This document shows, piece by piece, positions 12,039 to 23,190 of a stretch of 64,000 nt of DNA. Position 1 is the first letter of the stretch. Each line of letters opens with the position of its first letter. The translations under genes and the position numbers were made by a program. Source of the stretch: Juglans regia (taxonomy: Eukaryota > Streptophyta > Magnoliopsida > Fagales > Juglandaceae). The notes beneath the pieces are model-generated. The model searched no databases. It was not told where the DNA came from and saw only the letters and a program-made list of their open reading frames with translations. The stretch is from assembly GCF_001411555.2 (NCBI RefSeq), contig NC_049905.1:2542001-2606000 (forward strand), in the 5' to 3' direction.

Positions 12039-12485
12039 TGTAACGCCCCAATGAAAGGCTCAAACCACATGACCTATACTCCAAAAGGACTAGTCAATGA
12101 TACAATTGGAACCCCATTGGAATCTTATAAAGAGCAAGAACTTCTCATTCCCAAGCAATGTGAGATCCCATACACCACATACCCTTATCCATATCATATG
12201 GGGTATCACAATTTACCCTCCTTAAATTTCCCACGTCCTCGTCGGGCCTGTCCATTATAGGTGGCACGGCTCAAATCCCACATTTCTGGTTGAGATAGGC
12301 TCTGATACCATTTGTAACGCCCCAATGGAAGGCCCAAACCACATGGCCTATGCTCCAAAAGGACTAGTCAATGATATAATTAGAGCCCCATTAGAACCTT
12401 ATAAAGAGTAAGAACTTCTCCTTCCCAAGCAATGTGGGATCTCATACACCACCTACTCATATCCATATCATATGGGGGTATCACA
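12039..12485 (-). mobile_element. Complete TRIM element (terminal-repeat retrotransposon in miniature)
   Basis: Two near-identical LTRs of 172-173 bases (12039-12210 and 12313-12485) bound a 102-base interior. On the plus strand both start TGTAACGCC and end TATCACA. A perfect 5-base target duplication CAATA flanks the whole (12034-12038 and 12486-12490). On the minus strand the 5' LTR is followed after two bases by TGGTATCAGAGC (12310-12299), complementary to the 3' end of initiator tRNA-Met. A purine-rich AAGGAGGGTAAA lies just before the 3' LTR. There is no coding capacity, as expected for a TRIM mobilised by another element's proteins. Confidence 0.93.
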
Positions 12486-12912
12486 CAATAGCACTAGTAT
12501 TTTGCATCTCATTTTAGCATTAGCAGGAAAACATTACACTCCATCCTCTAGTGTGGGTATTGGGCAATCAGATCAAAGGTTCTTGGTAAAATGCTTCATT
12601 GATATCCATGGCCATGGTCAGGGGAGGCAAACATTGGGATCATAAGGGGGGTATGAATAACCATGGCCTAAACTCTGTGAATACGTATGCATACAACCAC
12701 TAAAAATCTCTCTCATTCAAAGAAATAATATTAATCATACTAGTATAACCAAGCTAACAATGCTTTTCAATGACTATATTCTCATTCTGATGAAGAAGCA
12801 AAATCTTAAAGTTGACAAACTACAACTACATTTTGTCCCTTAAACATTACTAAATCAATGGAAAACCCATAATTCACCACATTGAGTTTAGGAAACCTAT
12901 CATCATGCCCTT
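12486..12912. other. 3' flank of SEC61 beta
   Basis: About 430 bases between the TRIM and the SEC61B stop codon. Part must be the SEC61B 3'UTR, and the minus-strand polyadenylation site must lie here. No other gene is visible. Confidence 0.5.
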
Positions 12913-13161
12913 CTAAGCCTCTTTACGCACAAAGTACAGCTTACCCATGACATGAAGGATTGCAACAAAGGCTATGAAGCCAATGCTCATGACAAGAACA
13001 ACATTTGGAGAGATCTTGAGTCCTGGGGCATCATCCGTGTAAAACTGGAGCATAGTCCCGGCTGCACCTCCGGAGGCCCCACTACTAGTTGTCCTCCTCC
13101 GGCGCATGCTTGCAGTAGCTGCTGCACTTCCTCTTGGTGGAGTTGGTCCGCCTAAAGCCAT
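12913..13161 (-). CDS. SEC61B: Protein transport protein Sec61 subunit beta, 82 aa
   Basis: Small tail-anchored subunit of the ER Sec61 translocon, the channel for secretory and membrane proteins. The ORF could be extended upstream, but the start is the ATG at 13161-13159: it sits in AAATGGC context two bases after a splice-acceptor AG and gives the canonical [12 protein letters not shown]-terminus. Residues 1-40 are low-complexity cytosolic, including an RRRRT cluster at about 20-24 and a Ser/Gly/Ala stretch. Residues 52-78 form one hydrophobic segment ([20 protein letters not shown] onward) followed by the short KEA tail. Full family length. Confidence 0.96.
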   Translation of the reverse strand: MALGGPTPPRGSAAATASMRRRRTTSSGASGGAAGTMLQFYTDDAPGLKISPNVVLVMSIGFIAFVAILHVMGKLYFVRKEA

Positions 13162-14390
13162 TTCTGAACAGAATTCGGTAATATTTAGAGAGAATTTCAA
13201 TATCACCATCAGAGCCACACAAAGTACTTAGATCAAAAGAACCCCATATTTTACTGTGGAATTGCTCAGTCAAGCAAGTACATAATTTAGAGAAGTTTAG
13301 TATTTCTTTCCGTATTTCACGACAGAATCTTGAAAGAAGACGCAGAGCTTCAGCTACTCAAACTATGTACCACCAATTCATTTTCAGAGTTATTTGCCAT
13401 CCTCTTTGTGATTACAATTAATTCCTAGAAGTACAAGCATATTATTTGTCCAGTTAATGCATATTCAACCTCCGAAATGCTTCAAATTTCAAACAGGCAG
13501 CAACAAATGAACATATTGAAATAAACTGTCAAAAACTCTACCCCAATCAAGCATGCAGAACAGATTTCATAACAAAGGCATTTTCTCAATTCCATTATTT
13601 TCATTTTACTTATAAAAATAATTCCATTATTTCCCAGTAACCGATCAAAGCGAATCTTCCAAAAAAAAAAAATTAGAGCATGCTTGATGCGAAATTAAGA
13701 ACATAATACCAACAAGAAGGGACAATGCGGAATAACAAAATACATCATACGGAATCGCCGATTGACATAAATGAAACTCAAGACACACACAAACACACAA
13801 TCAACCTTGCAATTGGATGACAATCAACCTTAATTTCTTATCAAGTTGGCTTTGCCAATCTTTTCATGAATGTTAAAGAGGAAAAAAACAATAATTCATA
13901 GCGAATTGCAACAGAATCCATCAACAAAAAATTTCCTTTTTTACTTTAAAAAATATAATCCGTTTCAAAAAAAAATCGCAGATATTCAACATAAACATTC
14001 ATACGTTCCTAAATCTGAAACCCTAAATCTCGAAATCGCACCAGAAGGATCGGATCTGAGGAGAAAAGCAACGCAAACAAAACCAAAAAAAAAAATACTA
14101 AAAATTCAAGAATGCATGCACTAGATCTAGAACCGTAGGGACCGAATAGTTATATAATCGGGGACGGAAGAATTTCAGGCGCATGAAATCTGATAGAACC
14201 TAGCTACCAGGGAGGAAGAAGGATGGGAATCATGGGATAAGGAGCAGGAAAACTCGCCTGAGTCGACCCGGTGTCTCTGAGCTGGTATGTCTTTCAAGAT
14301 CCCCAAACTTCCCTTTCTTCTGTTCTTGAGTACTTCGGAATTAACGATGCTCCGAATGTTTCTTCCGAGGCGATTTATATGACACAAATT
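13162..14390 (-). promoter_or_regulatory. SEC61B 5'UTR, probable 1-kb leader intron and core promoter
   Basis: The acceptor AG at 13165-13164 lies just before the ATG, so the coding exon probably begins at 13163. A plausible donor (CCCTG/GTAGCTAG) ends a leader exon at 14208, giving a leader intron of about 1,044 bases. A TATAAAT motif on the minus strand near 14373-14380 could be the TATA box, placing the transcription start around 14345. The intron has no other gene. The layout is inferred, not demonstrated. Confidence 0.5.
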
Positions 14391-14780
14391 AAAAAAAAAA
14401 AAAAAAAACTTATTCCCGTGTAAATCACGTCGTCAGAATCGAAAATTTTATATATTATGTTATTATCCTCCCATTGACTACTCTTGATTTACTTGAAAAT
14501 TAAAAAAAAATAAAAATTATTATTATTATTGTTATTTCTCGACAAGTTAACTATTTCATTATAAAAAATTAGAGAAATAAATACATAATTTGAGTATTTA
14601 AATATTACAAATCATTAGGGTCATTTCCACTATTAAATTTCAGCAGTGTTGGTGGAATGGTGGAGAGGGGCAAGTTTTCATATTGATGATTGGAAGCAAC
14701 CCATTGTATTAATTTATGCGTACATCGATTTTGTGATCGATCAACTTTTCTTATAACTAGTCTTCAAATGATTGAAGCAG
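14391..14780. other. Intergenic, no gene
   Basis: AT-rich spacer with an A-run (14391-14408). Nothing recognisable beyond low-complexity tracts. Confidence 0.5.
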
Positions 14781-14884
14781 ATATCTTTGAGTCCGATGAG
14801 ATACCTTGAATTTCTCAATCAAATCTGGAGTCTTGGTCTGAAATGGAATCAATCACTTGTTGGGAGTCTCTTTCAATTTGTAAT

Positions 14885-15485
14885 TTTTTCAGATTTCTGT
14901 GGTTTGCCTCTTGGATGCCTTCAAGTTAGTTGCCTCACCCACATTAGGATTGATGCTGCTAATGAAACTTGTGCTAACGAATATGGGGCTTCCATCACTT
15001 GATCTGCAAATGGATGCTATGGTGCATCCTTGTCCTCTGATTGCCACATCAAATTGAAGCAGATTAAAGCCTTCTTTAATAATATTTGATCCGACTATGG
15101 GATGATCAGACTTCTGAGCCCAAGCTGATATGTGGTCCAAAAGAAGAGAGGTTACAGACGAGATAAGCTGAGTTGGTGAAGGTTTGGAAGCTGTGTGGAT
15201 GACTTTGTTTTCTGAGGAATCAAATGTAGTTCATAGCTAAAGATACAAAGAGTTGGAAATTTTGGGTCTCTTCTTCAGGAATCAAAAGAGATCTTGAGGG
15301 ATTGAGGATGTTGTTTATCGATGGGAAACTCATTAAATTTTGAGATGTTAATGGACCAACTTGATTGCCTCCATAGAATTCTGGCAAAACAACAGTTGAA
15401 AAATAGATGGTGGAGGGTTTCCTTTTGTGTTTCACAAAGGGGACAAAGTATTTGATCAGCATTAAGATTGATGGCTGTTTTGAGA
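14885..15485 (-). pseudogene. LINE relic: zf-RVT and RNase-H-like coding remnants
   Basis: Read on the minus strand, about 15480-15330 encodes NLNADQILCPLCETQKETLH, then HLFFNCCFARILW. This is the CxxC...H...C pattern of the zinc-binding domain (zf-RVT) that follows reverse transcriptase in plant L1-type LINEs. Further downstream, about 15080-14900 encodes LLQFDVAIRGQGCTIASICR with SDGSPIF, the start of the RNase-H-like domain of the same elements. Frameshifts and stops separate the pieces, so it is a dead, 5'-truncated copy. Confidence 0.7.
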
Positions 15486-15639
15486 AGTGATTTTGTGAGA
15501 AGGATGTTATGAAAATTATTATATTTATAAAGTGAAATGAATGTAAAATAAATATATAATATATAATATATAAAATTATTGAAAAAATTAGCGCATCAAT
15601 TTTTGTCTAAAAACATATAAAAATAGAGGAATTCTATTT

Positions 15640-15805
15640 GCAGTCTCCACTTGGGGATTGTATGTGCAAGCTTTTTATTAAATAAGAAAATGCATCATTT
15701 TAGGAATGATATTTTTGTAATTTTAAAAATTTTTAAAAATAAAATTGCATAGACTTGCACTGCAATCCCCAAATAGGGATTGTATGTAGCATTGCTCATA
15801 AAAAA
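15640..15805. repeat. Short inverted-repeat element (MITE-like)
   Basis: TTGGGGATTGTATGTGCAAG near 15651-15671 and its imperfect reverse complement near 15745-15790 (CTTGCACTGCAATCCCC followed by AAATAGGGATTGTATG) bound about 80 AT-rich bases. The arms are also internally palindromic. This is the structure of a small non-autonomous DNA transposon; class unknown. Confidence 0.4.
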
Positions 15806-15910
15806 AATACTCACATGAGATTAGCCCCGGTTTAAATTTAAAAACCAGTAAGGGCGATCCAACCCCCTATTTTTGGGTACCTTATTTTTGGGTGACTGAC
15901 CACCTTCAAG

Positions 15911-16526
15911 TAGGGATGGCAATATGTGACATAATATGTAAATCTAATACGAACATAACACGAAATTAATGAGTTTTGGTTTAATATAAATGGGTTCAGG
16001 TCAAAACAGGTTAACCTGTTAAAATAGAATTAACAAATGGGTCAATATTGAGTCAACCCGCTTAACTTGAAATCAATTTGCAATAACCCTTTAAATTTTA
16101 TTTCAAAATGATAATTTTATTATTATTGAGTGTAATATTTATATTTTTCAATATACTTATATTTTTATTGTTGGAATTGTAATTTTGGACCTATATTCAT
16201 ATTCATATTTTTTATTATTAGGTTTGTAATATTGAATTTATTATAAATTAAAATCTGAAAAATATTGATATTTTTTATTAGTATGTAGTCTTATTAATTT
16301 TTTAGATTATATTAATCATGTAAAATAGGTTATGCGGGTTAGTTTAATCCATTTACATAAAACAGGTTGAAACGAGTTATCTTGTGTCACCTGTTATTTA
16401 AATTGATTGTGTTAAGGTTTCAATTTTTGACCCATTTAACTTAATAGATCGTGTTCGAATTGATCCATATACCCGAGTGTCTATGACTATTACTTAAAAT
16501 GATACGAACACAAATTGCCAGACCTA
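15911..16526. mobile_element. Non-autonomous hAT element, 616 bp
   Basis: Terminal inverted repeats are TAGGGATGGCAAT at the left and, read inward from the right end, TAGGTCTGGCAAT. Flanking 8-base sequences CCTTCAAG (15903-15910) and CACTCAAG (16527-16534) match at six of eight positions, an aged hAT target duplication. The interior has GGGTTA/GTTAACC-like subterminal motifs and no coding capacity. Confidence 0.7.
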
Positions 16527-16676
16527 CACTCAAGACACATAAGGATTACCATATCCACACCAATGCAGGTAGCCTGTCGCCACCTCAAGGTGGTTGGCTT
16601 CTTTGTTTTTTTTTTAAAAAAAAAATTATTTTTAAATAATTATGGGATGCATTTTTCTAAACAATATGAGAAATAT

Positions 16677-16848
16677 TCTAGTTAGCTACAAATAGATTAC
16701 ACAAAAGTAATTCTACAAATTGAAGTGAATTTATGTAATTCGTCAGATTATAAAATTATTTTTATTGTAAAATAGATATAATGAATCACATAAATCTAAG
16801 TTAGTTTGTAGGATTATTTTTGTGTATCTTTTTGTGGTTATAGCAAAA
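16677..16848. repeat. Palindromic MITE family A, copy 1
   Basis: Nearly the whole segment is self-complementary: an outer TACACAAAAGTAATT-like arm, an inner ATTATAAAATTATTTTTAT core, and an ATTATTTTTGTGTATC arm. Related copies are at about 24785-24930, 26580-26755, 46655-46800, 58868-59035 and 61690-61860. Confidence 0.55.
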
Positions 16849-17178
16849 GTCAAAAAATTTATAAGACTTATAGATGGTAGTTTTATGCCACGTTCGAATT
16901 GTGTGGGCATCCCTTTAATTATACAAACGTTACATTTCAAATGACACGTTATATGCCAAAAAATAAAAAAATATTAAAAAATACTCAAGACACTTTAAAT
17001 TTTAAAAATATGTTAAACATTAAAATTTTTAAAATAAAAGTTAAAACATATTAAAAGAAATAAATATAAAGATACTCTATATTATCGTTTTCGTGAGTAA
17101 TATTAAATAAGTGACCTTGTAATTGAAAATAAAAATAAAAATATCGTAATATATTCATAGGGGACGGTCAAACAGATA

Positions 17179-17186
<8 letters not shown>

Positions 17187-17222
<36 letters not shown>
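17187..17222. repeat. (AT)n microsatellite
   Basis: Pure TA dinucleotide run immediately left of the MITE at 17229. Confidence 0.9.
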
Positions 17223-17225
<3 letters not shown>

Positions 17226-17228
17226 TAT

Positions 17229-17479
17229 GAATAATGCTACTCTCACCGCTCTTGATCCTAGTCCCGGTCCTGCTATATTTTTTTTGAATTTTTTTAATAT
17301 TTTTTTTACTTAGTGATTAAGTAAGTATTTTTTAATGATATTATAATTTTTTTTATTTTTTTTTAAATATTTTATAATGTTAAAAAATATATGTATAAAA
17401 AAGTAAAATAAAAAAACACTATATTTTACATTATATATGGCTCCCAGCAGGACTGGGAGAGGTGGCCGTAGAGCCACCC
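17229..17479. mobile_element. GC-tipped MITE family B, copy 1
   Basis: GC-rich inverted ends (GCTACTCTCACCGC ... AGTCCCGGTCCTGC at the left; CTCCCAGCAGGACTGGGAG at the right) enclose an AT-rich core. A 9-base direct repeat ATATTCTAT flanks it (17220-17228 and 17480-17488). That would fit a Mutator-type duplication, although the neighbouring (AT)n makes the border less certain. Copies 2 and 3 follow within 1 kb. Confidence 0.55.
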
Positions 17480-17491
17480 ATATTCTATTGG

Positions 17492-17902
17492 ATAGTGCTA
17501 CAGCCCCTGCTGGGGGCTCCCGCTGGAAGCTCCCGTTGGGGGCTGTAGCATGTATTTGTTTGTGTTTTTTTTTTAATTATTTTTTATATAAATTTTTTTA
17601 ATATTTTTTAATATTTTTAAAATATAAAATAAATATAAAATATTATTAAAAACACTTTCTTAATCAAGAATTAAAAAAAAAATTATTAAAAAATATTTCC
17701 TTAATTATGAAGTAAAATAAAAAATATTAAAAATATATTTTTTATTTTACTTCTTGATTAAGAAAGTATTATTTAATAATATTATGAATTTTTTTATTTT
17801 TTAAAAATATTAAAAATATTTATATAAAAAAAGAATTAAAAAATACACATATAAAATACACTAGAGCTCCAGCGGGAGCCCCCAGCGGGAGCTCCAGCAT
17901 TT
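17492..17902. mobile_element. GC-tipped MITE family B, copy 2
   Basis: The left end reads GTGCTACAGCCCCTGCTGGG, with further CTCCCGCTGG repeats. The right end, on the other strand, reads AATGCTGGAGCTCCCGCTGG. The AT-rich interior is itself roughly palindromic, with ACTTTCTTAATCAAG at about 17655 matched by CTTGATTAAGAAAGT at about 17754. It directly abuts copy 1. Confidence 0.55.
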
Positions 17903-18173
17903 TCCTAATAATTATATGTCATTATTGAGATGGACAGAAGGATTGACAAAGGGACATAAGTCACCGCAAACGAAAAAGATAAAAAAAAAAACATAAAATA
18001 AAAATTGACAGGAACTCGAGCTGACCAAAAACTCGCATAAACGGACACAAAGAAGAAAATAGAGGGATAAAAAAGTAACCACACAACACATTTGGAAAAT
18101 TTATATGGATGGATAAAATTTACTGTTCATTATTGTAGCGGCTTGATAACCGTTTATCATAATAGAATAGAAT

Positions 18174-18415
18174 AATGCTACTCTCACCACTTCCGGTCCC
18201 GCTTCCAGTCCCGCTACATCTTTTTTTAATTTTTTTAATATTTTTTTTACTTAATGATTAAGTAAGTATTTTTTTAATAATATTATAATTTTTTTATTTT
18301 TTTTAAAATATTTTATAGTGTTAAAAAAATACATGTATAAAAAAATAAAATAAAAAAACATTACATTTTACACTGAGTGGGACCGGGAGCGGGACAGGGA
18401 GCTAGGGCTGTAGAG
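18174..18415. mobile_element. GC-tipped MITE family B, copy 3
   Basis: AATGCTACTCTCACCACTTC at the left and GGGAGCTAGGGCTGTAGAGG at the right are inverted GC-rich ends. The core (TTACTTAATGATTAAGTAAG and similar) is clearly related to the core of copy 1 at 17300-17400. No clean target duplication found. Confidence 0.5.
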
Positions 18416-20104
18416 GCGTCCGGGGGGAAAAGAAAGAAATAGGGTTCTTACCCCCCTAATGCCAAAAAAACAGCGTTTCGAGGAGAGTGATTGGGCTCCC
18501 CTTTGGCACACGGGCTCGGCCCTTCACACAACACATACCTCCTCGACCCAACAACAATAAAACTCACACAAATACTATACACAACTCACTAGAGGAATTC
18601 TTGGCATCAGCCCGTAGCCACAACACACCTGCATGGTGTTTTTTTTTTTTTTTTTTTACACTCAATACAGTGGAGTGTGTTGCGGCTGCAGCGCACAGTG
18701 GGCTGCAGTTTATATTTTCTGCAACTCACTAACACAAAGTGGCCAATCCGAAAAGGTAAAATAAAATAAAAAGAGCACCTTAAAAAAATACGCATAAACT
18801 TTTGTAATATTAAAATAAAATAATAAAAACCATAATAATAATAATAATAATAATAAATTGAAATTAAAGAGCTCATGAATCATACTGGTGATGTATCTTT
18901 TTTTATATTTTGTTCGTAAATTGAGTTTGGAATTAAAAAAAAACTATTTTGTAATTTTGAGATATTTATTATATTGTCTATAAGTATATTGACGTTTATA
19001 TTAAAAAAAACTATTAAAAGCAATTATAATAAAAATCATTTTAATTGATTTTTATATATTTGTGTGTTGTGGTAGTTTTAGTTTTATATATAACATCCAT
19101 AATAATTTAATTAAAAACATTCCATTTTAAGATTTGTGATAATTTACAATACTTCAATTTTCAATATTTAAGTTGTTTAGGTTTTTATTAATCATGCAAA
19201 GCTAATCAGAATTTATTTTGTAGGAACATTTGTCATATATAGAAAATATTGCAAAAAAAGTTTTAGAGAAAGAGTGGATGATTCAACTTTTTGCATATCC
19301 TGACCGAATCAAGCTACAGAAGTATAAGAATTTCAATGTCATCTCTATTAATACCGTACAAGATGACACAAATGATGGATCACAATAAAATTATCAAGGA
19401 AATCAAATTTTAAACTAATGTTTTTGTTGAAGTTGTATTAAACTTATAACAAACAACTTTTGCTAAAACTATTGATATCATAACTATCTATGAGGCTATG
19501 TTACTGTTTTAACTAATGTTTTAATCTTATAATTTATGCAGACATATAATTATTATCCAATACTTAATTATTATTATACAAAAATATTTGTTAGGACTTA
19601 CATTTTTTTTTTATGCATTAAATTATTGATTGAAATATATATATATATTTTTTTATAATAACCACATTATTTCTTAAAAATAATCATTTCACTGAATTAG
19701 GGAAGCCTGCGTTGCAGGTTGCTCCTGCACCAGTGTGTATATATATATATATCCTTCTTCTCATATTGTCGCTATTAGAACAAAATAATAGATGTAAAAA
19801 AAATAAAATAATAATAATCATAATTAGAAGAGAAAAAGAGGTAAAGCAATATTCATTGGGGACGGTCAAACTTCACCAGCTCTCTCTCTCTCTCTCTCTC
19901 TGCCCATAAATAATGAAACTCTGTGACTGTCATGATATATATTCTGTATCTGTGGACTAAAATCTCTCTCTGTTTCAAACGCATGAAACTCGATCGGTTA
20001 ATTTAAAAGCAAAAGCAAGAAATTCCCTTTCCTCTTCCTGCACCACAACACATCCATTATTACGGCCTCAACCACTACTCCTCCTCTCATTCTCTCCCCT
20101 GAAA
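18416..20104. other. Upstream region of UNE10
   Basis: AT-rich spacer. It contains a T-run (18640-18657), (AAT)n at about 18833-18856, an unassigned coding-like segment at 19223-19390, and from about 19870 a (CT)n tract (19881-19902) with CCATAAATAA next to it. The last 150 bases are CT/CA-rich and look like the UNE10 5' leader. Confidence 0.45.
19223..19390 (+). pseudogene. Orphan terminal-exon-like remnant, function unknown
   Basis: After a good acceptor (TTTTGTAG) an open frame of about 55 codons begins EHLSYIENIAKKVLEKEWMI, continues with FAYPDRIKLQKYKNFNVI and ends at a TAA. Its composition is protein-like, but it has no start codon and I find no matching upstream exon. It may be a fragment of a transposon protein or a captured gene piece. 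I do not recognise it. Confidence 0.25.
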
Positions 20105-20222
20105 ATGAGCCGGTGTGTTCCTAGCTGGGATTTCGATGATAATCCTAACCCTACAAGCCTCTCACTTCGCTATCACTCCAATTCTAGTACTCCTGATGGC
20201 CCCATGTACTCTCTCTCTCTCT

Positions 20223-20253
<31 letters not shown>

Positions 20254-22582
20254 TCTCGTCTTCGAGGTTGTTTGATTAATGTGTTCAGTGGCAATCGCTT
20301 ATATATATGCAGGTTTGAAGTAGCAGAGCTGACATGGGAGAATGGCCAGATAGCCATGCACGGCTTAGGTCAGGCACGCGTGCCTGTCAAACGCATAACC
20401 CCTACCATCGCCAACACTACCGCAAACCCCACTTCCAATTCCAAGTACCCCACCTGGGAAAAGCCATGCGCTAGTGGTACCTTGGAGTCCATTGTCAACC
20501 AAGCCACCGGCTCGCCACCCGAGCCCAAAGAATCCTCCCCTTTACATGGCTGCAGCGAACACTCGGTCCACCGCGAAGCTATTGCTGCCACCCCCTCGGC
20601 CACCATGACCATGGACGCTTTGGTGCCATGCTCCAATCTGACCTCCGAGGTCGACCAGGCCACGCAGACACAGGGCGGCCAGGTGGTGGACGGACTCGGC
20701 ACTTGCGTCGGGTCCTGCAGCGGTACTGCAGCCACCACAGTACAGGACAAGGACAAGGACAAGGACAAGGACAAGGACGTCTTCCTCGGGGGAAAAGGGG
20801 CCGGGGAGGAGCGTGTCACCGCCGAGTGGAGCAGCAGAGACGAAAGCTTCACTGGCAGCGCCACCTGTGGGATGAACAGTCATCACCCAACTGATCTCGA
20901 CACGTGTGAGAGGGACCTGCGAGTTGGGTCGCCGGAACAAGCCTGCTCTCCCAGCAAAACTTCCACAAAGACCACCAACACCGCCGCCGCCGATGACCAT
21001 GATTCCGTTTGCCACAGTTCACCGCCGGTAAGCAGGCGCTACTAAATTCTTTTCCTCTTGTACTTTAAAGATTCAAAAGCAGTCTTCTTTTTACTAGCTA
21101 ACATCAACAATTCCTTCTGATTCACGTCTTCAGTCGATGGAAGATTCCCCTAAAGTTTTTATATCTAATTCGTCGTTGTTGCTGTTGTTTTTGTTTTTGT
21201 TTTGTTATTCATTTCCGTATTTATTTACTTGCCTTTTGCTGTTAATGGAGTACAAATTTGTGAAGAGGGAGGCAGGCGATCATACCAAAAAGAAGGGAAC
21301 CGGGAAATTCAATACTGTTTCAACTAAAAGAAGTAGAGCTGCTGCAATTCATAACCAATCTGAACGTGTAAGCTCTCTCTAGATATCTCTCTCTCTCTCA
21401 GACACACAAACGCACATACGGATAAGGTATTAATTATGCTTTAAACTTTTTCAGAAAAGGTAGATACTTTTGAGCTTGAGACAGTGATATGATTGGGAAT
21501 CTGGGATTCATTATAAGAAAAGTAAATAAAATGATTAACTGATGGATATTAAAGCCTCGATCAAACTTCGTACGTACGTATCAGTCCCAAATGGGTAGAG
21601 AACTATTTATCATGAATTGATATGTATAGCTAGAAAACATGCAGAGGAGATTGTTCCAATTTTGAGATATATTAATTGTGTCTGTTTCAGAAAAGGAGAG
21701 ATAAAATAAACCAAAGGATTAGCACACTCCAGAAGCTGGTCCCCAATTCAAGTAAGGTATATATGCTGTTCCTTTTCTGGTCCTTTCTCTGTCACCTTTA
21801 TGGTAATTTTCTTTTTCCAGCACTTCTATAATTCTTTTTTTTTTCAATTAAAATTTTTTCAGCAATTTCTCCAAAATTTAGGGTAAATAATTTGTATAGT
21901 TCTACTATGGGTAAGTCTTGCACATTTTATTTCTTAATAGTAGATTTCATATTTTTTAATAGAAGTGTGCATAATTTATATATCTATCCTAAGCCTGTAT
22001 CTAACGTAAATTATCCTTATAAATATGATAAGCTAATTAATGATTAATAATGATGAATAATATTGATTCTAGTGGATTCTAGTGACTATAGATTTTTTCT
22101 ATTTGAAAAATAGGATACATGAATTCTCTCTCTCTCTCTCTCTCTCTCACCATTCTTTTTAAAAATAATGAATTTTATTTGATGTATATATGAGCTAGGG
22201 CTAATTTCACATGGATAGAGATATATAATTATCTTGGATTGCCTATAGAAGATACTTAGGCTCTGTTTGGATGTTAAGAATATCTCATATCATCCGTAAA
22301 TAATAATAAAATAATTTGTAAATAATAGTAAAATGATAGTAGATAATTTGTGAATAACAGTGAAATAGTTTGAGACTTGAAAAAAATAATTTATTAATTC
22401 CAAACAAAGTCTTAACTCATTTTTTCTAATCAATAAATCAACACTAACGGAAAATCTCAAAAAAAAAGGAAAAAGAAAACATTAATGGGATAATATCATC
22501 GATCGCAGCTAGGAAATGTCCGACATCTTATGGAAAACTAATAAAATAATATTATATTTTCTAATTATTTATACCTTGTCAT

Positions 22583-22620
<38 letters not shown>

Positions 22621-23154
22621 TGTCTTAAACAAATGTGTGTGGAGTTGATAATAATAAAATAAAAATAAAAATAAAAAAGCCTCAAAGGCAGAGATTGATA
22701 GATGGCATGCAGTAATTGACCAGGTACAATAGATGCATGCATATATGTGGTCCTAACCTATATAGTTGCATGATACAAATAGTGTGGGTATTTTGGAACT
22801 GTATAGCAAGTCCGATGATCCTAGTCCACACATGTAATTGATATGGTGGATAATCTGACAGAAAGTTATTAATTGGTATATATGGAGACGCCGACTCACT
22901 TTTAAATTTATTTTATAATATAAAGAAATTTACAATCGAACATATTAAAATTTAACGTGTTACATTAAGTTATGAATTTTATTTTTATAAAATCTCTTTA
23001 TAAACTTAACAGTCTACTGTTCAATCTTCTCATAGTGCAACAGACTGCATATTTTCAGATTTAAATTCATCCCAACTAATCATGCATAAACAAATTAACA
23101 TGTATATACAATATTATTGGTTGCTAACAGCTTGCTATTCATTTTGCACGTGTA

Positions 23155-23190
<36 letters not shown>

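Noticed and set aside
12039..12485. Possible Cassandra element (TRIM carrying 5S rRNA sequence)
   Set aside because: Starts TGTAAC... and has the iMet primer site, but the LTRs contain no 5S rRNA-like promoter boxes, so I call it a non-Cassandra TRIM.
20370..21015. Long minus-strand open frames over UNE10 exon 2
   Set aside because: They are antisense shadows of the GC-rich coding exon; the plus strand carries the conserved APB motif and splice sites.
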